From the NCBI GenBank assembly GCA_019634245.1, contig JAHQVR010000004.1:1-7065 (forward strand): a stretch of DNA of 7,065 nt, written 5' to 3'. Shown in pieces: positions 1-6,786 of this stretch; position 1 is the first letter of the stretch, and the number at the start of each line of letters is the position of its first letter. Both the position numbers and the translations under genes were made by a program. The notes under the pieces were generated by a model that worked only from the letters and a program-made list of their open reading frames with translations, was not told the DNA's origin and did not search any database. The stretch is from Gammaproteobacteria bacterium. GTDB taxonomy: Bacteria > Pseudomonadota > Gammaproteobacteria > Granulosicoccales > Granulosicoccaceae.

Positions 1-414
1 GGGCTGGTACTTTTTCACGCCGCCTTTCAAACCGGATTTTGTACGCTGTTTATGCGAAATTTCATTCGTGCACTCCCGCATGAACTGATTGAAAGCGCCC
101 GGATTGAAGGGGTGAGTGAACTTAAAATTTTCTGGCATTTGGTTCTGCCGTTAGTACGGCCTGCGATAGCGGCGTTGTCGGTTTTAATCTTCACATTTAT
201 CTGGAATGATTTTTTCTGGGCAACGGTATTGACCCAGGGTGAAGCCTCGAAACCTATAACCGCGGGAATCCGCGCGCTGAATGGTCAATTTGTGTCGCAG
301 TGGCATTTGGTGTCTGCCGCCTCACTGATGGCCGCTGTGCCGCCGGTAGTGATGTTTTTCGCCATGCAAAAACACTTTATTGCCGGATTAACTCTGGGTG
401 CCACGAAAGGCTAA
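1..414 (+). CDS. ABC transporter permease, MalG/UgpE-type (5' truncated)
   Basis: C-terminal 137 residues of an inner-membrane permease of the binding-protein-dependent sugar importer class; the frame is open from base 1, so the true start lies upstream of the window. The family is usually about 270-300 residues, so roughly half is visible. The EAA loop that docks on the ATPase is clear: E31-S-A, then G37, then L49-P50, followed by a hydrophobic segment at about residues 55-77 and another at about 100-123. The ending QKHFIAGLTLGATKG matches the typical C-terminus of MalG-like subunits. Partner permease, solute-binding protein and ATPase genes would be expected to the left. The substrate is unknown; family membership suggests a sugar, polyol or related polar molecule. 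The stop lies 5 bases before the next start, so the two genes are probably cotranscribed. Confidence 0.93.
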   Translation, partial: GLVLFHAAFQTGFCTLFMRNFIRALPHELIESARIEGVSELKIFWHLVLPLVRPAIAALSVLIFTFIWNDFFWATVLTQGEASKPITAGIRALNGQFVSQWHLVSAASLMAAVPPVVMFFAMQKHFIAGLTLGATKG

Positions 415-419
415 TTTCC

Positions 420-1265
420 ATGAGTGATGCTCCTCGGGACGCTAACGAACGCCGTTCCATCGCGCCTATCGTTTGTTACGAAACGCAGAATCTCCCTAAG
501 TTTGATTTGCTCGCTATGCAAGGTGCGTTGAGCTCTGTATCAACGGCGAATTCAGTCCTGGTGCCGCCTAGAGATGCTGCTTGTTTTGAGGTTGAAGCCG
601 GGTATTACTTTAAAATAATCTGTGTGGAAGGCCATCAAGTTGGGGATCTGAATCTGTGGCATCGGGATAACTTAAACGAGCGCTTTTATAGTGGCAAAAC
701 TCGCCAACTTCAGGCTAGCCATGTGACTATTGGCGATCATCTGTGGAGTTCGTTACCAGAATTAAATCCACTGTGCACGATCGTGGAAGATTCGCTGAAT
801 TGGTATGGCATTGATGAGTACGGTGGAAGTGTTCATGATGTCATCGGTACACGCTGCGACCCTTATACCAATTTTCGCCTGAGACAAGAGCACTATCACC
901 ATTGTTGTCACAGCAATTTGACTCGCGCCTTGGCAGCGTATAAGGGCTTGTCATTGCAAGAGGCTGAGAGGCATGTGCACGATGTGATGAACGTATTTAT
1001 GTGCACAGGTTTCTCATTAGACACCCATCAGTATTTTATGAAAGCCACACCAGCCAGAGCAGGTGACTCTATAACGTTCTATGCACATAAACCGCTATTG
1101 GGCGCTTTATCGGCATGCCCTGGGGGTAACTGTGGCAGTAGCCACTCGGATGATGAAACCCCGTGTTTTCCATTGGCCATTGAAGTCCTGCGACCTGAAC
1201 AACCTGTTCAACAACCAGAAGATCCTCGGTTGACCGGTTCCTACGATGGCACTCACGGGCTGTAG
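420..1265 (+). CDS. DUF1989 (urea carboxylase-associated / carboxyguanidine deiminase-like) protein
   Basis: 281-residue cytoplasmic protein of the DUF1989 family. Visible signatures are C146-D-P followed by a His/Cys-rich stretch HYHHCCHSNL (residues 158-167), then NVFM at 191-194, a G-D-x-I-x-F segment near 215-220 and SACP at 231-234. C146, C163 and C233 fit the family's conserved cysteines, thought to bind metal. The family includes CgdA/CgdB, which deiminate carboxyguanidine, but those act as a pair beside a carboxylase. Here only one copy and no carboxylase are visible, so the reaction is unassigned. ATG 420 is chosen because it lies 5 bases past the permease stop and has a weak GAAAGG ribosome site at 405-410; an upstream ATG at 300 in the same frame would overlap the permease by over 100 bases and adds residues unlike the family. 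Convergent with the next gene. Confidence 0.88.
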   Translation: MSDAPRDANERRSIAPIVCYETQNLPKFDLLAMQGALSSVSTANSVLVPPRDAACFEVEAGYYFKIICVEGHQVGDLNLWHRDNLNERFYSGKTRQLQASHVTIGDHLWSSLPELNPLCTIVEDSLNWYGIDEYGGSVHDVIGTRCDPYTNFRLRQEHYHHCCHSNLTRALAAYKGLSLQEAERHVHDVMNVFMCTGFSLDTHQYFMKATPARAGDSITFYAHKPLLGALSACPGGNCGSSHSDDETPCFPLAIEVLRPEQPVQQPEDPRLTGSYDGTHGL

Positions 1266-1316
1266 TGTGGCGCATCGGTTTATACAATAGCCTCTGGCTT
1301 TGCCTTTTTCTCTGCC

Positions 1317-2345
1317 TTACAAATGAATGGTTTTACCGTCAACCGCGGATTGTTTGATGGCTTCCAACACGGCTTGATTCTTATAGCCATCGAGTGCTGT
1401 TACCACAGGTTGGGCCTCTTTGCGGATCACCTGAACTAAGTGTTCTACTTGGCGCACTAACGGATCCTGAGAGTCTACGGGTATTTTTGTTTCACTGATC
1501 GGTGACCACCAACTGCGTTCGTGAGGGTGAGTCCATAGGGATAAGTTCGGTAAAGATAAAGACGCGGCTGTACCACCGATCTGATAACAAATTTGATCAG
1601 TGGCGGGGTAGACCGGGTTTTCCTTCGCGGTCAATTCCCAGCTCCACGGAGCTACGGTAGTATCAGACACTGAGATGGTACCCAATGCACCCCCTTGAAA
1701 GGTGAGTAAGATCACGGCGGTGTCCTCAACCTCATAACCGCGAATACGATTAGACTCCACAGCGTGTACACTAGCGATATCTCCGCATAAGTAACGCAGC
1801 AGATCGATGTCGTGAATAAGGTTGATGTAGATAGGGCCAGCGCCAGGCTTTGTACGCCACTCCACATTGAAATAGTCGTCGTGCTTATGGAACCAGGTCG
1901 TGGCTTGCACAGTAGTAATGCTGCCAAGCTGCCCGTCTTGAATGATGTTCTTTGCTTTGGCAATTAGCGGATTGTGTCTTCGGTGATGGCCAGTGAGAAC
2001 GGGCACACCGCTGTCTTTGGAAGCATCGACAATTTGCTGCGCCCCGGATAGATCCGTCGCCAAGGGTTTTTCTACCAGAGTTGGTATCCCGGCTTGAAGA
2101 CAGGCCAGTGCCATTTCAACGTGCAGTTCATTGGGTGTTGCGAGAATTACCCCATCAGGTGCACTCGTCTTAATCATCTGATCGAGCGTGTCAAAATGCG
2201 GAACCGATAATTCTGCCGCTAGCGCATAACCATTAGAGCTTGGTTCTACAATGCACGCTAAGGAAGCACTGGAGCAGGCACCGATACTCTCTATATGCCG
2301 GCTACCTACCAGGCCAGCACCCACCACAGCAATTTGGACGCTCAC
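1317..2345 (-). CDS. Gfo/Idh/MocA family NAD(P)-dependent oxidoreductase
   Basis: 342-residue cytoplasmic dehydrogenase, a normal length for the family, which oxidises or reduces sugars, inositols and other polyols with NAD(P). The N-terminal Rossmann motif is [11 protein letters not shown] (residues 7-17); EKPLA (92-96) carries the family lysine K93; H178 lies in INLIHDID (174-181) and is the likely catalytic histidine. The aspartate that commonly precedes it by four residues is isoleucine here (I174), as I recall for an [12 protein letters not shown] subgroup. The start is GTG at 2345: it begins [11 protein letters not shown], as expected for the family, and it overlaps the aroQ stop as GTGA, implying translational coupling. 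Longer in-frame extensions would run through aroQ and are rejected. Pairing with AroQ suggests a cyclitol such as quinate, shikimate or an analogue as substrate, but this is inference. Confidence 0.92.
   Translation of the reverse strand: MSVQIAVVGAGLVGSRHIESIGACSSASLACIVEPSSNGYALAAELSVPHFDTLDQMIKTSAPDGVILATPNELHVEMALACLQAGIPTLVEKPLATDLSGAQQIVDASKDSGVPVLTGHHRRHNPLIAKAKNIIQDGQLGSITTVQATTWFHKHDDYFNVEWRTKPGAGPIYINLIHDIDLLRYLCGDIASVHAVESNRIRGYEVEDTAVILLTFQGGALGTISVSDTTVAPWSWELTAKENPVYPATDQICYQIGGTAASLSLPNLSLWTHPHERSWWSPISETKIPVDSQDPLVRQVEHLVQVIRKEAQPVVTALDGYKNQAVLEAIKQSAVDGKTIHL
2342..2345 (-). other. GTGA stop/start overlap coupling aroQ to the oxidoreductase gene
   Basis: Read on the minus strand, the aroQ stop TGA (2344-2342) and the next gene's GTG start (2345-2343) share two bases. 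Such overlaps normally mean a terminating ribosome re-initiates on the next gene, so the two proteins are probably made in step. This also fixes the oxidoreductase start. Confidence 0.85.
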
Positions 2346-2782
2346 TGGTTGATTAAAGTGCCCATGCGGTGTAAGGCAAGTTCGTACCCTTGAACACCGC
2401 AACCGGCAATCACTCCGTCGGCTCTCTGGGTGACATACGAGTGATGTCGAAACGATTCTCGTTGGTGAATATTGGAAATATGCACTTCGATTACTGGACC
2501 TTCGAACATATTGAGCGCATCGAGTATAGCGACAGAGGTATGGCTGTAGGCAGCAGGGTTGATAATTATGCCCGCAGAGGAAGTTCTGGCTTCCTGTATC
2601 CAATCCACGATCTGACCTTCGTGGTTAGATTGTCGGCATTGAACACTCAACCCCAAATCGGAGGCGATGTCGCTGCATTTTGCTTCGACATCCGCAAGCG
2701 TCGTGCTTCCATAGAGTTCCGGCTGACGCTGACCTAACAGGTTCAGGTTCGGGCCATTGATAATGGTGATTAGCGAGCTCAT
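2342..2782 (-). CDS. aroQ: Type II 3-dehydroquinate dehydratase
   Basis: 146-residue enzyme that dehydrates 3-dehydroquinate to 3-dehydroshikimate, normally as a cytoplasmic dodecamer. All hallmark residues are visible: NGPNLNLLG (9-17), catalytic R19 and Y24, N53 and E55 in the SNHEG stretch, [12 protein letters not shown] (74-85), and the catalytic histidine H101 in EVHISN with R112 in RESFR. Length matches the family. The type II enzyme serves both aromatic biosynthesis and quinate/shikimate breakdown. Here it is the first gene of a two-gene unit with an oxidoreductase and next to a sugar-type ABC permease, which favours a catabolic or special-purpose copy. No clear Shine-Dalgarno site precedes ATG 2782, but the N-terminus [14 protein letters not shown] fits the family start. 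It diverges from the cupin gene across a 219-base gap. Confidence 0.95.
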   Translation of the reverse strand: MSSLITIINGPNLNLLGQRQPELYGSTTLADVEAKCSDIASDLGLSVQCRQSNHEGQIVDWIQEARTSSAGIIINPAAYSHTSVAILDALNMFEGPVIEVHISNIHQRESFRHHSYVTQRADGVIAGCGVQGYELALHRMGTLINQ

Positions 2783-2813
2783 ACTGGAGTATATCGGCCT
2801 GGAGGTCTAAAAA

Positions 2814-2887
2814 GCTTAAGTCTAGCTCAAACCACAGTCCAATAAACGGCTGTGATGCCGCTTCTGCGCTTAAGCAGAGCCTAAGTC
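2814..2887. repeat. Three GC(T/C)TAAG direct repeats, operator-like
   Basis: GCTTAAG-N3-AGC occurs at 2814-2826 and again at 2868-2880, 54 bases apart. A near copy, GCCTAAGTC, lies at 2879-2887, 11 bases (one helical turn) past the second; it matches GCTTAAGTC of the first copy at 8 of 9 positions. The second copy is also embedded in a small inverted repeat, TCTGC (2863-2867) and GCAGA (2874-2878) around six bases. The arrangement between divergent operons looks like binding sites for a regulator, but no regulator gene is visible here. Confidence 0.4.
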
Positions 2888-2941
2888 GTGTGAACTTCCC
2901 ACTAGCATGATTGGTCAAAGTTTCCGTCGTGTAGGCGAGAA

Positions 2942-2977
2942 ACAACGGTGCATCGGCGGGGTGAGGGAAGCCGTTGT
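2942..2977. repeat. 7-bp inverted repeat upstream of the cupin gene
   Basis: ACAACGG at 2942-2948 is matched by its exact reverse complement CCGTTGT at 2971-2977, with a 22-base spacer rich in G. It ends 24 bases before the GTG start at 3002. It could be an operator or a weak hairpin in the 5' leader. A 7-bp match at this spacing can occur by chance, so confidence is low. Confidence 0.3.
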
Positions 2978-3001
2978 AAGCCTTGGGAGTAGAGCTAGTC
3001 C

Positions 3002-4201
3002 GTGATTAAGACACTGTCTCAAAGCGCTGTATTAGCGCCTGTGAAGATCGATCAATTCCTGCAGCAGTATTGGGAAGACCAAACACTGCACATCCAGCGC
3101 TCGGATACCCATTTTTTTGACTCTTATCTATCCCTGGGAAGTTATATGTCGGCGTTTGATAGCGCAGAGTTGCGTTACCCAGATGTGCAGCTGACACAGC
3201 ACAGCAAACAAATTGATAAACATCAATACTCTGATACTTCGAATAACATTGTTCGCGACCAAGCCTGGGCCTTGCATGAAGCAGGCGCCTCGATCGTTTG
3301 GGCCCATGCTCATAAATCGATTTCTGGTTTGCAAGAGCTGTGTCGTAATACGACTGCATCATTGATGCTACCGTCCCAGGCCAATGTTTATTATTCGCCT
3401 CCGGGGTTTCAGGGGTTTAATGCACACTACGATTCTCATGATGTATTTATCCTCCAAATCTCTGGCCAAAAGACATTTCGGCTCTATGAAAATAATTTAC
3501 TGTTGCCGTTCTCAGAAGAACGATTCTCAAAACAAGAACATTCAGCAGGGGCGATTGTTGAAGAGCTAGTCCTAAATGCAGGTGATACCTTGTATATCCC
3601 CAGAGGCGTATTTCATGATGCGATCGCCAGTGATGACGTGGCCTCGCTGCATGTCACATTGGGAGTCTACGCGCAAACTAAAGCGGATCTGGTGCACCGA
3701 TTATTTGATCTTACAGTTGCCAAAAATCCTCGTTGGCGAGAATCGATTCCCGTCAGATTTGACGATCAGGCGGGTGGTGTTGACGTGACAGATGACTGGC
3801 TGGAACCTGCCGAGCTTTCTGCCATAGCGCCACCGGAGCTGGTACAGCGTGCATACTCAAGCCTGCACGATGATGTTGCATTAGACAGTGCTGATCTGGC
3901 TGATACTGCGCTTCAAAATGCAACTCCCATTCAAGCCATAGGGGTCGATGACGGCATAAGAGTTCAGATCGGTAGTGTGCTTAACTGGGAGGCATCAGAA
4001 TCATCTGTCCGGCTGAGATTGTTCGGTCGCGTCATCGAGTTTAACGATCCGTTGGCCGGTGGCGTAGATTGGTTGTTGTCAGAAGCCGGTAAAGACACTG
4101 AAAAAGTGTTTTACCCCCATGAAATACCGGATTTAACCAATGAACAGCGCATCGCCCTATGTATGCAATTGATTCATGAATATGTAATCTTTACCGTGTA
4201 A
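3002..4201 (+). CDS. JmjC/cupin_4-type Fe(II) 2-oxoglutarate oxygenase-like protein
   Basis: 399-residue protein with the JmjC-like cupin fold found in bacterial ribosomal oxygenase relatives (YcfD/RoxA, NO66/MINA type). The N-terminus has the family pattern FLQQYWEDQTLHIQR (19-33). The iron facial triad is visible as H142-x-D144 in NAHYDSHDVF and H205 in LYIPRGVFHDA; H217 in SLHVTLG lies on the next strand. The DVFILQISGQKTFRLYE stretch (147-163) is typical of the core barrel. Known relatives hydroxylate protein side chains, and others act on small molecules; the substrate here is unknown. The start is GTG 3002: an in-frame stop at 2996-2998 rules out anything longer, and GGGAG at 2985-2989 is a rather distant ribosome site. 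First gene of a four-gene run, 40 bases before the small Tat protein. An aroQ-style metabolic role or peptide modification are both possible. Confidence 0.82.
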   Translation: MIKTLSQSAVLAPVKIDQFLQQYWEDQTLHIQRSDTHFFDSYLSLGSYMSAFDSAELRYPDVQLTQHSKQIDKHQYSDTSNNIVRDQAWALHEAGASIVWAHAHKSISGLQELCRNTTASLMLPSQANVYYSPPGFQGFNAHYDSHDVFILQISGQKTFRLYENNLLLPFSEERFSKQEHSAGAIVEELVLNAGDTLYIPRGVFHDAIASDDVASLHVTLGVYAQTKADLVHRLFDLTVAKNPRWRESIPVRFDDQAGGVDVTDDWLEPAELSAIAPPELVQRAYSSLHDDVALDSADLADTALQNATPIQAIGVDDGIRVQIGSVLNWEASESSVRLRLFGRVIEFNDPLAGGVDWLLSEAGKDTEKVFYPHEIPDLTNEQRIALCMQLIHEYVIFTV

Positions 4202-4241
4202 CTCTGCGACTTGACAGCGTTCGGGGGCTTCTGCTAGCGTC

Positions 4242-4532
4242 ATGAGTATGAAAGAAGAAGATACCGTGATAGTTCACACCGGTAGCGGACGCCGCAAGTT
4301 TATCCGTCGGGGTGCAGCACTTTTAGTTGCTGGTGGAGCCATATCCGCAACCGGCAGCACTTTCGCCGATGACTGCGATCGGGCCGCTGGAGAGAAAAAA
4401 GTCGCTGGCAATGGTTCTGATAGCGATGCTGGCGAAGGTGCGGATCCTACTGGTTGTGGAAAACGTACACCACAGATTTCGCAGCAGAAGCAACAGATAC
4501 TGACTAAGCCTGCGGCTAAAATTAAAGTGTAG
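4242..4532 (+). CDS. Small Tat-exported protein with acidic Asp/Gly motif
   Basis: 96 residues. It begins with a twin-arginine signal: R17-R18-K-F-I, a hydrophobic core at about 24-38, and a probable cleavage after A42 (STFA/DD). A second arginine pair follows at 22-23. The mature part would be about 54 residues with two cysteines (C45, C72), an acidic low-complexity stretch NGSDSDAGEGAD (57-68) that resembles calcium-binding loops, and a Gln/Lys-rich tail. No enzyme domain is seen. Tat export normally handles folded or cofactor-loaded proteins, odd for so short a product. The start could be ATG 4242 or ATG 4248; neither has a strong ribosome site. It sits between an oxygenase and a dehydrogenase gene in the same orientation, so it may be a substrate, precursor or metal-binding partner of a neighbouring enzyme. 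Function not recognised. Confidence 0.75.
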   Translation: MSMKEEDTVIVHTGSGRRKFIRRGAALLVAGGAISATGSTFADDCDRAAGEKKVAGNGSDSDAGEGADPTGCGKRTPQISQQKQQILTKPAAKIKV

Positions 4533-4590
4533 GTTGCCCTCTGGCCTAATCTTTTCTAATTCTTAGCCTTTACGGCTTTCTGGTCGTGCC

Positions 4591-5583
4591 ATGAGCACAG
4601 TATCCGTCTCTCTTGAAGACATTGAAGCGGTCAGCAAGACGGCCTTGTGTCATCACGGAGCAGCCGACTGGGTGGCCAGTGAAGTCGCAGGAGCCATAAG
4701 AGTTGCCGAAGCCAACAAAAACCTCATTTGTGGGCTTTATTATCTGGAAAGTTACTGTATCCAACTCAAGTCGGGTCGTGTCGATGGATCTGTTGAACCT
4801 TTAGTCTTACAGCCTAAAACATCCGTGGTGCAAGTGGATGCTCGTCAGGGCTTTGCTCAACCAGCATTCAGTCGCGGTCTGCCCGTTGCCACGGAAGTAG
4901 TTAGAAACTCAGGTACGGCGACATTGGCGGTGAGTCATTCCCACACCTGTACATCATTGGGTTTTTTTACTGAGCAGATTGCTCAACATGGGTTTATTGG
5001 CATTGGCTTTACGAATGCATCGGCTGTGGTGTCTCCTCCCAACGGCAATAAAGCGGTGTTGGGCACCAATCCAATCGCGATGTCAATACCGGCTGCAGAA
5101 GGGGGAGTTGCTTTTCAGTTCGATTTCAGCACCAGCGCCGTGGCATTAGGAAAAATAACGATGGCCAAAGCAGCGGGTGAAAAAATCCCCTTAGGGTGGG
5201 CGGTTGACTCCGCGGGTAATCCAACGGACGACCCAGCAGCGGCTTTGGATGGAACACTGGTGTCGGCTGGTGGGTACAAAGGCTTTGGCTTTGGGCTCAT
5301 GTCGGAAGTACTGGCAGCAGCGGTGACGGGTTCAGTGAGCTCAATGAATGTAAAAGGGCTGAAGCTTGCTGATGGTCCACCGCACGATCTTGGCCAATAC
5401 TATTTGCTCATCGATCCAACCGCTATGGCCGGTGATCTTTTTCATGAGCGAATTAAAGCCCTGGCCGAGGCGGTAGAGTCGCAACAGGGCGCCCGATTGC
5501 CGGGATCGCAACGATCCGTGGAAGACCCGGTTACCATTGATTCTAAAGTCTGGAATTTGGCACAATCTCTTCAGACGAGCTAG
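4591..5583 (+). CDS. LDH2/MDH2-family NAD(P)-dependent dehydrogenase
   Basis: 330-residue oxidoreductase of the family that includes malate, L-sulfolactate, ureidoglycolate and 2,3-diketogulonate dehydrogenases and the cyclic-imine reductase DpkA. Visible family blocks are VLGTNPIAMSIP (156-167), FDFSTSAVALGKI (177-189), GWAVDSAGNPTDDP (202-215) and the glycine-rich GGYKGFGFGLMSEVL (227-241). Length is within the usual range. The SHG motif near residue 44, whose histidine is proposed as proton donor in YiaK, is replaced by I46-C47-G48, and the later NSxHFG-like block reads SHSHTCTSLG (115-124). These look like features of a distinct subfamily, not damage, since the frame is intact throughout. 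The substrate is probably a 2-hydroxy or 2-keto acid or a cyclic imine. No strong ribosome site before ATG 4591; 58 bases follow the small Tat gene and 21 precede the next start. Confidence 0.88.
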   Translation: MSTVSVSLEDIEAVSKTALCHHGAADWVASEVAGAIRVAEANKNLICGLYYLESYCIQLKSGRVDGSVEPLVLQPKTSVVQVDARQGFAQPAFSRGLPVATEVVRNSGTATLAVSHSHTCTSLGFFTEQIAQHGFIGIGFTNASAVVSPPNGNKAVLGTNPIAMSIPAAEGGVAFQFDFSTSAVALGKITMAKAAGEKIPLGWAVDSAGNPTDDPAAALDGTLVSAGGYKGFGFGLMSEVLAAAVTGSVSSMNVKGLKLADGPPHDLGQYYLLIDPTAMAGDLFHERIKALAEAVESQQGARLPGSQRSVEDPVTIDSKVWNLAQSLQTS

Positions 5584-5593
5584 TTAAGATGTG

Positions 5594-5599
5594 AGGAGG
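5594..5599 (+). promoter_or_regulatory. Strong Shine-Dalgarno site deciding the PhyH start
   Basis: AGGAGG ends 5 bases before ATG 5605. A GTG at 5599 in the same frame overlaps the site itself, so ATG 5605 is the likely true start. It is by far the best ribosome site in the window; the other genes have weak ones, which suggests this protein is translated at a higher rate. Confidence 0.85.
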
Positions 5600-5604
5600 T
5601 GAAG

Positions 5605-6786
5605 ATGCAATCAGCTAATGTGGCCAATGTATGGTTTGACAGTTCGAGCTTCAGCTTGGATGAATTCATTGCGCATATTGACGCTCAACAGTCGAATATC
5701 AATTATTCCCACGCGACTGATTTGATTGCCGGTATTCCTTTTTATGACGGGGATGAATTGCGTGCCGTGTTTGCAGAGTTTAATACTGCAATGCCCTATA
5801 TGGCTGAAATGAATCGTACGTTCGACATCGGTGCGGGTGCGGTGGTTATTCGCAAAGGGATATCTGACATCAAGCTTCTCGATGATGTTACCAGCGAGCT
5901 TAATAACATCATTGAGCATGAAAAAACCGAATACGCTGGCAAGGGAGATCACTTTTCTGCAGCGGGTGCCAATTCCAGGATTTGGAATTCGCATGAAAAA
6001 TTGTGTATGAAATCACCTGAATTATATGCTCGCTATAACGCTAACAGTATCGTCAGACGGCTCAGTGAATCCTGGTTAGGTACAGGCTATCAAATCACGA
6101 TGCAGGCGAATGTGGTGCATCCCAGTGGTAAAGCGCAAAGTCCTCATCGGGATTATCACATGGGGTTTCAGGGCGTTGAGCAACTCCAAGAATACCCAGC
6201 CACCCAACATCAGGTGTCCGCGCACTTGACCTTGCAGGGGGCCATTGCGCATTCAGATATGCCGATTGAATCCGGGCCAACCAAGTTGCTGCCGTATTCT
6301 CAAAGTTATTTACCCGGATACATGGCAATCCATAGCGATGAATTCAAAGCGTATTTTGAATCCAACTACCAGCAACTGTCTTTGGACAAAGGCGATATGC
6401 TTTTTTTCAATCCCGCTACATTCCATGCAGCAGGGGACAACAACACTCAAGATATTCATCGCTTTGCGAATTTGTTGCAAGTGGGTTCAGCGTATGGTCG
6501 ATCCATAGAGATTGTGGATCGGGCAAGGATTTCGAAGGCTGTCTATCCAACTCTGTTGAGCATGAAGCAAGCGGAGGCATTAACCGAGTTTGATATCGAT
6601 ACTGTGGTTGCCGCGACTGCTGAAGGCTATCCGTTTCCGGCAAACCTGGATGTGGATTCGCCTTTAACGGGTATGGCGCCACCTAGTCAGCAGGACATAA
6701 TGCGTGATGCGTTGTGCAAGGGCTTATCCCTAGATGACTTTGTCGCCGAACTAGATGATCAGCAGTCACGAAAGCGCTCGCATTAG
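5605..6786 (+). CDS. Phytanoyl-CoA dioxygenase (PhyH) family Fe(II)/2-oxoglutarate oxygenase
   Basis: 393-residue cytoplasmic oxygenase predicted to hydroxylate a small molecule using Fe(II), 2-oxoglutarate and oxygen. The metal triad is H181-x-D183 in SPHRDYH and H274 in NPATFHAAGDN, with R286 in IHRFANLLQ as the likely 2-oxoglutarate anchor. SGPTKLLPYSQSYLPG (223-238) and KGDMLFFNP (262-270) are typical PhyH core segments. The protein is longer than many bacterial PhyH enzymes (about 250-300) because of an N-terminal region of about 75 residues and a C-terminal tail of about 90. The two extensions carry near-copies of one motif (residues 17-30 and 375-388). Last gene of the plus-strand run, 21 bases after the dehydrogenase and led by a strong ribosome site. 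The substrate is unknown; with two dehydrogenases, AroQ and a sugar-type importer nearby it probably acts within the same pathway. Confidence 0.87.
   Translation: MQSANVANVWFDSSSFSLDEFIAHIDAQQSNINYSHATDLIAGIPFYDGDELRAVFAEFNTAMPYMAEMNRTFDIGAGAVVIRKGISDIKLLDDVTSELNNIIEHEKTEYAGKGDHFSAAGANSRIWNSHEKLCMKSPELYARYNANSIVRRLSESWLGTGYQITMQANVVHPSGKAQSPHRDYHMGFQGVEQLQEYPATQHQVSAHLTLQGAIAHSDMPIESGPTKLLPYSQSYLPGYMAIHSDEFKAYFESNYQQLSLDKGDMLFFNPATFHAAGDNNTQDIHRFANLLQVGSAYGRSIEIVDRARISKAVYPTLLSMKQAEALTEFDIDTVVAATAEGYPFPANLDVDSPLTGMAPPSQQDIMRDALCKGLSLDDFVAELDDQQSRKRSH
5653..5694 (+). repeat. N-terminal copy of a 14-residue motif in the PhyH protein
   Basis: Encodes SLDEFIAHIDAQQS (residues 17-30). It is matched by SLDDFVAELDDQQS at residues 375-388: 9 of 14 identical and most others conservative. 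The DNA copies differ at many third positions, so this is not a recent duplication. The pattern of spaced hydrophobics suggests a short amphipathic helix. Confidence 0.65.
6727..6768 (+). repeat. C-terminal copy of the 14-residue motif in the PhyH protein
   Basis: Encodes SLDDFVAELDDQQS (residues 375-388), just before a basic tail RKRSH at the extreme C-terminus. It pairs with the N-terminal copy at residues 17-30. Two copies flanking the catalytic domain could bind the same partner or pair with each other; this is inference. Confidence 0.65.

Larger units (their letters stand above)
2783..3001. promoter_or_regulatory. Divergent intergenic control region
   Basis: 219 bases between the divergent starts of aroQ and the cupin-oxygenase gene. 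It must hold the promoter for the minus-strand pair and probably that for the four-gene plus-strand run. I see no convincing -35/-10 pair in either direction; a TTGACC element read on the minus strand (2918-2913) lacks a good -10 partner. The region does hold repeated GCTTAAG-like words and an inverted repeat, listed separately. No convincing small gene is present: the minus-strand open frame across it runs into aroQ out of frame and has no family features. Confidence 0.6.

Noticed and set aside
300..419. Longer start for the DUF1989 gene at ATG 300
   Set aside because: The extra 40 residues overlap the permease gene in another frame and look unlike the family; ATG 420 sits right after the permease stop.
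1296..1309. Possible terminator, GGC-TTT-GCC followed by five T in the convergent gap
   Set aside because: The stem is only 3 bp, too weak to call, although the location between convergent genes is right.
2346..2603. N-terminal extension of the Gfo/Idh/MocA protein
   Set aside because: It reads through aroQ out of frame; the Rossmann motif begins right after the GTG at 2345.
2390..2737. 115-residue plus-strand open frame opposite aroQ
   Set aside because: Shadow of the highly conserved aroQ gene on the other strand.
4211..4240. TTGACA as a -35 box just upstream of the small Tat gene
   Set aside because: The sequence at the expected -10 position (CTAGCG/TAGCGT) is poor and the start point would fall inside the coding region.
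4544..4580. Small hairpins in the gap before the LDH2 gene (AGCC-TTTAC-GGCT and a bulged GGCCTAA/TTAGCC)
   Set aside because: Stems are 4-6 bp or bulged, with no proper T run; not a supportable terminator.
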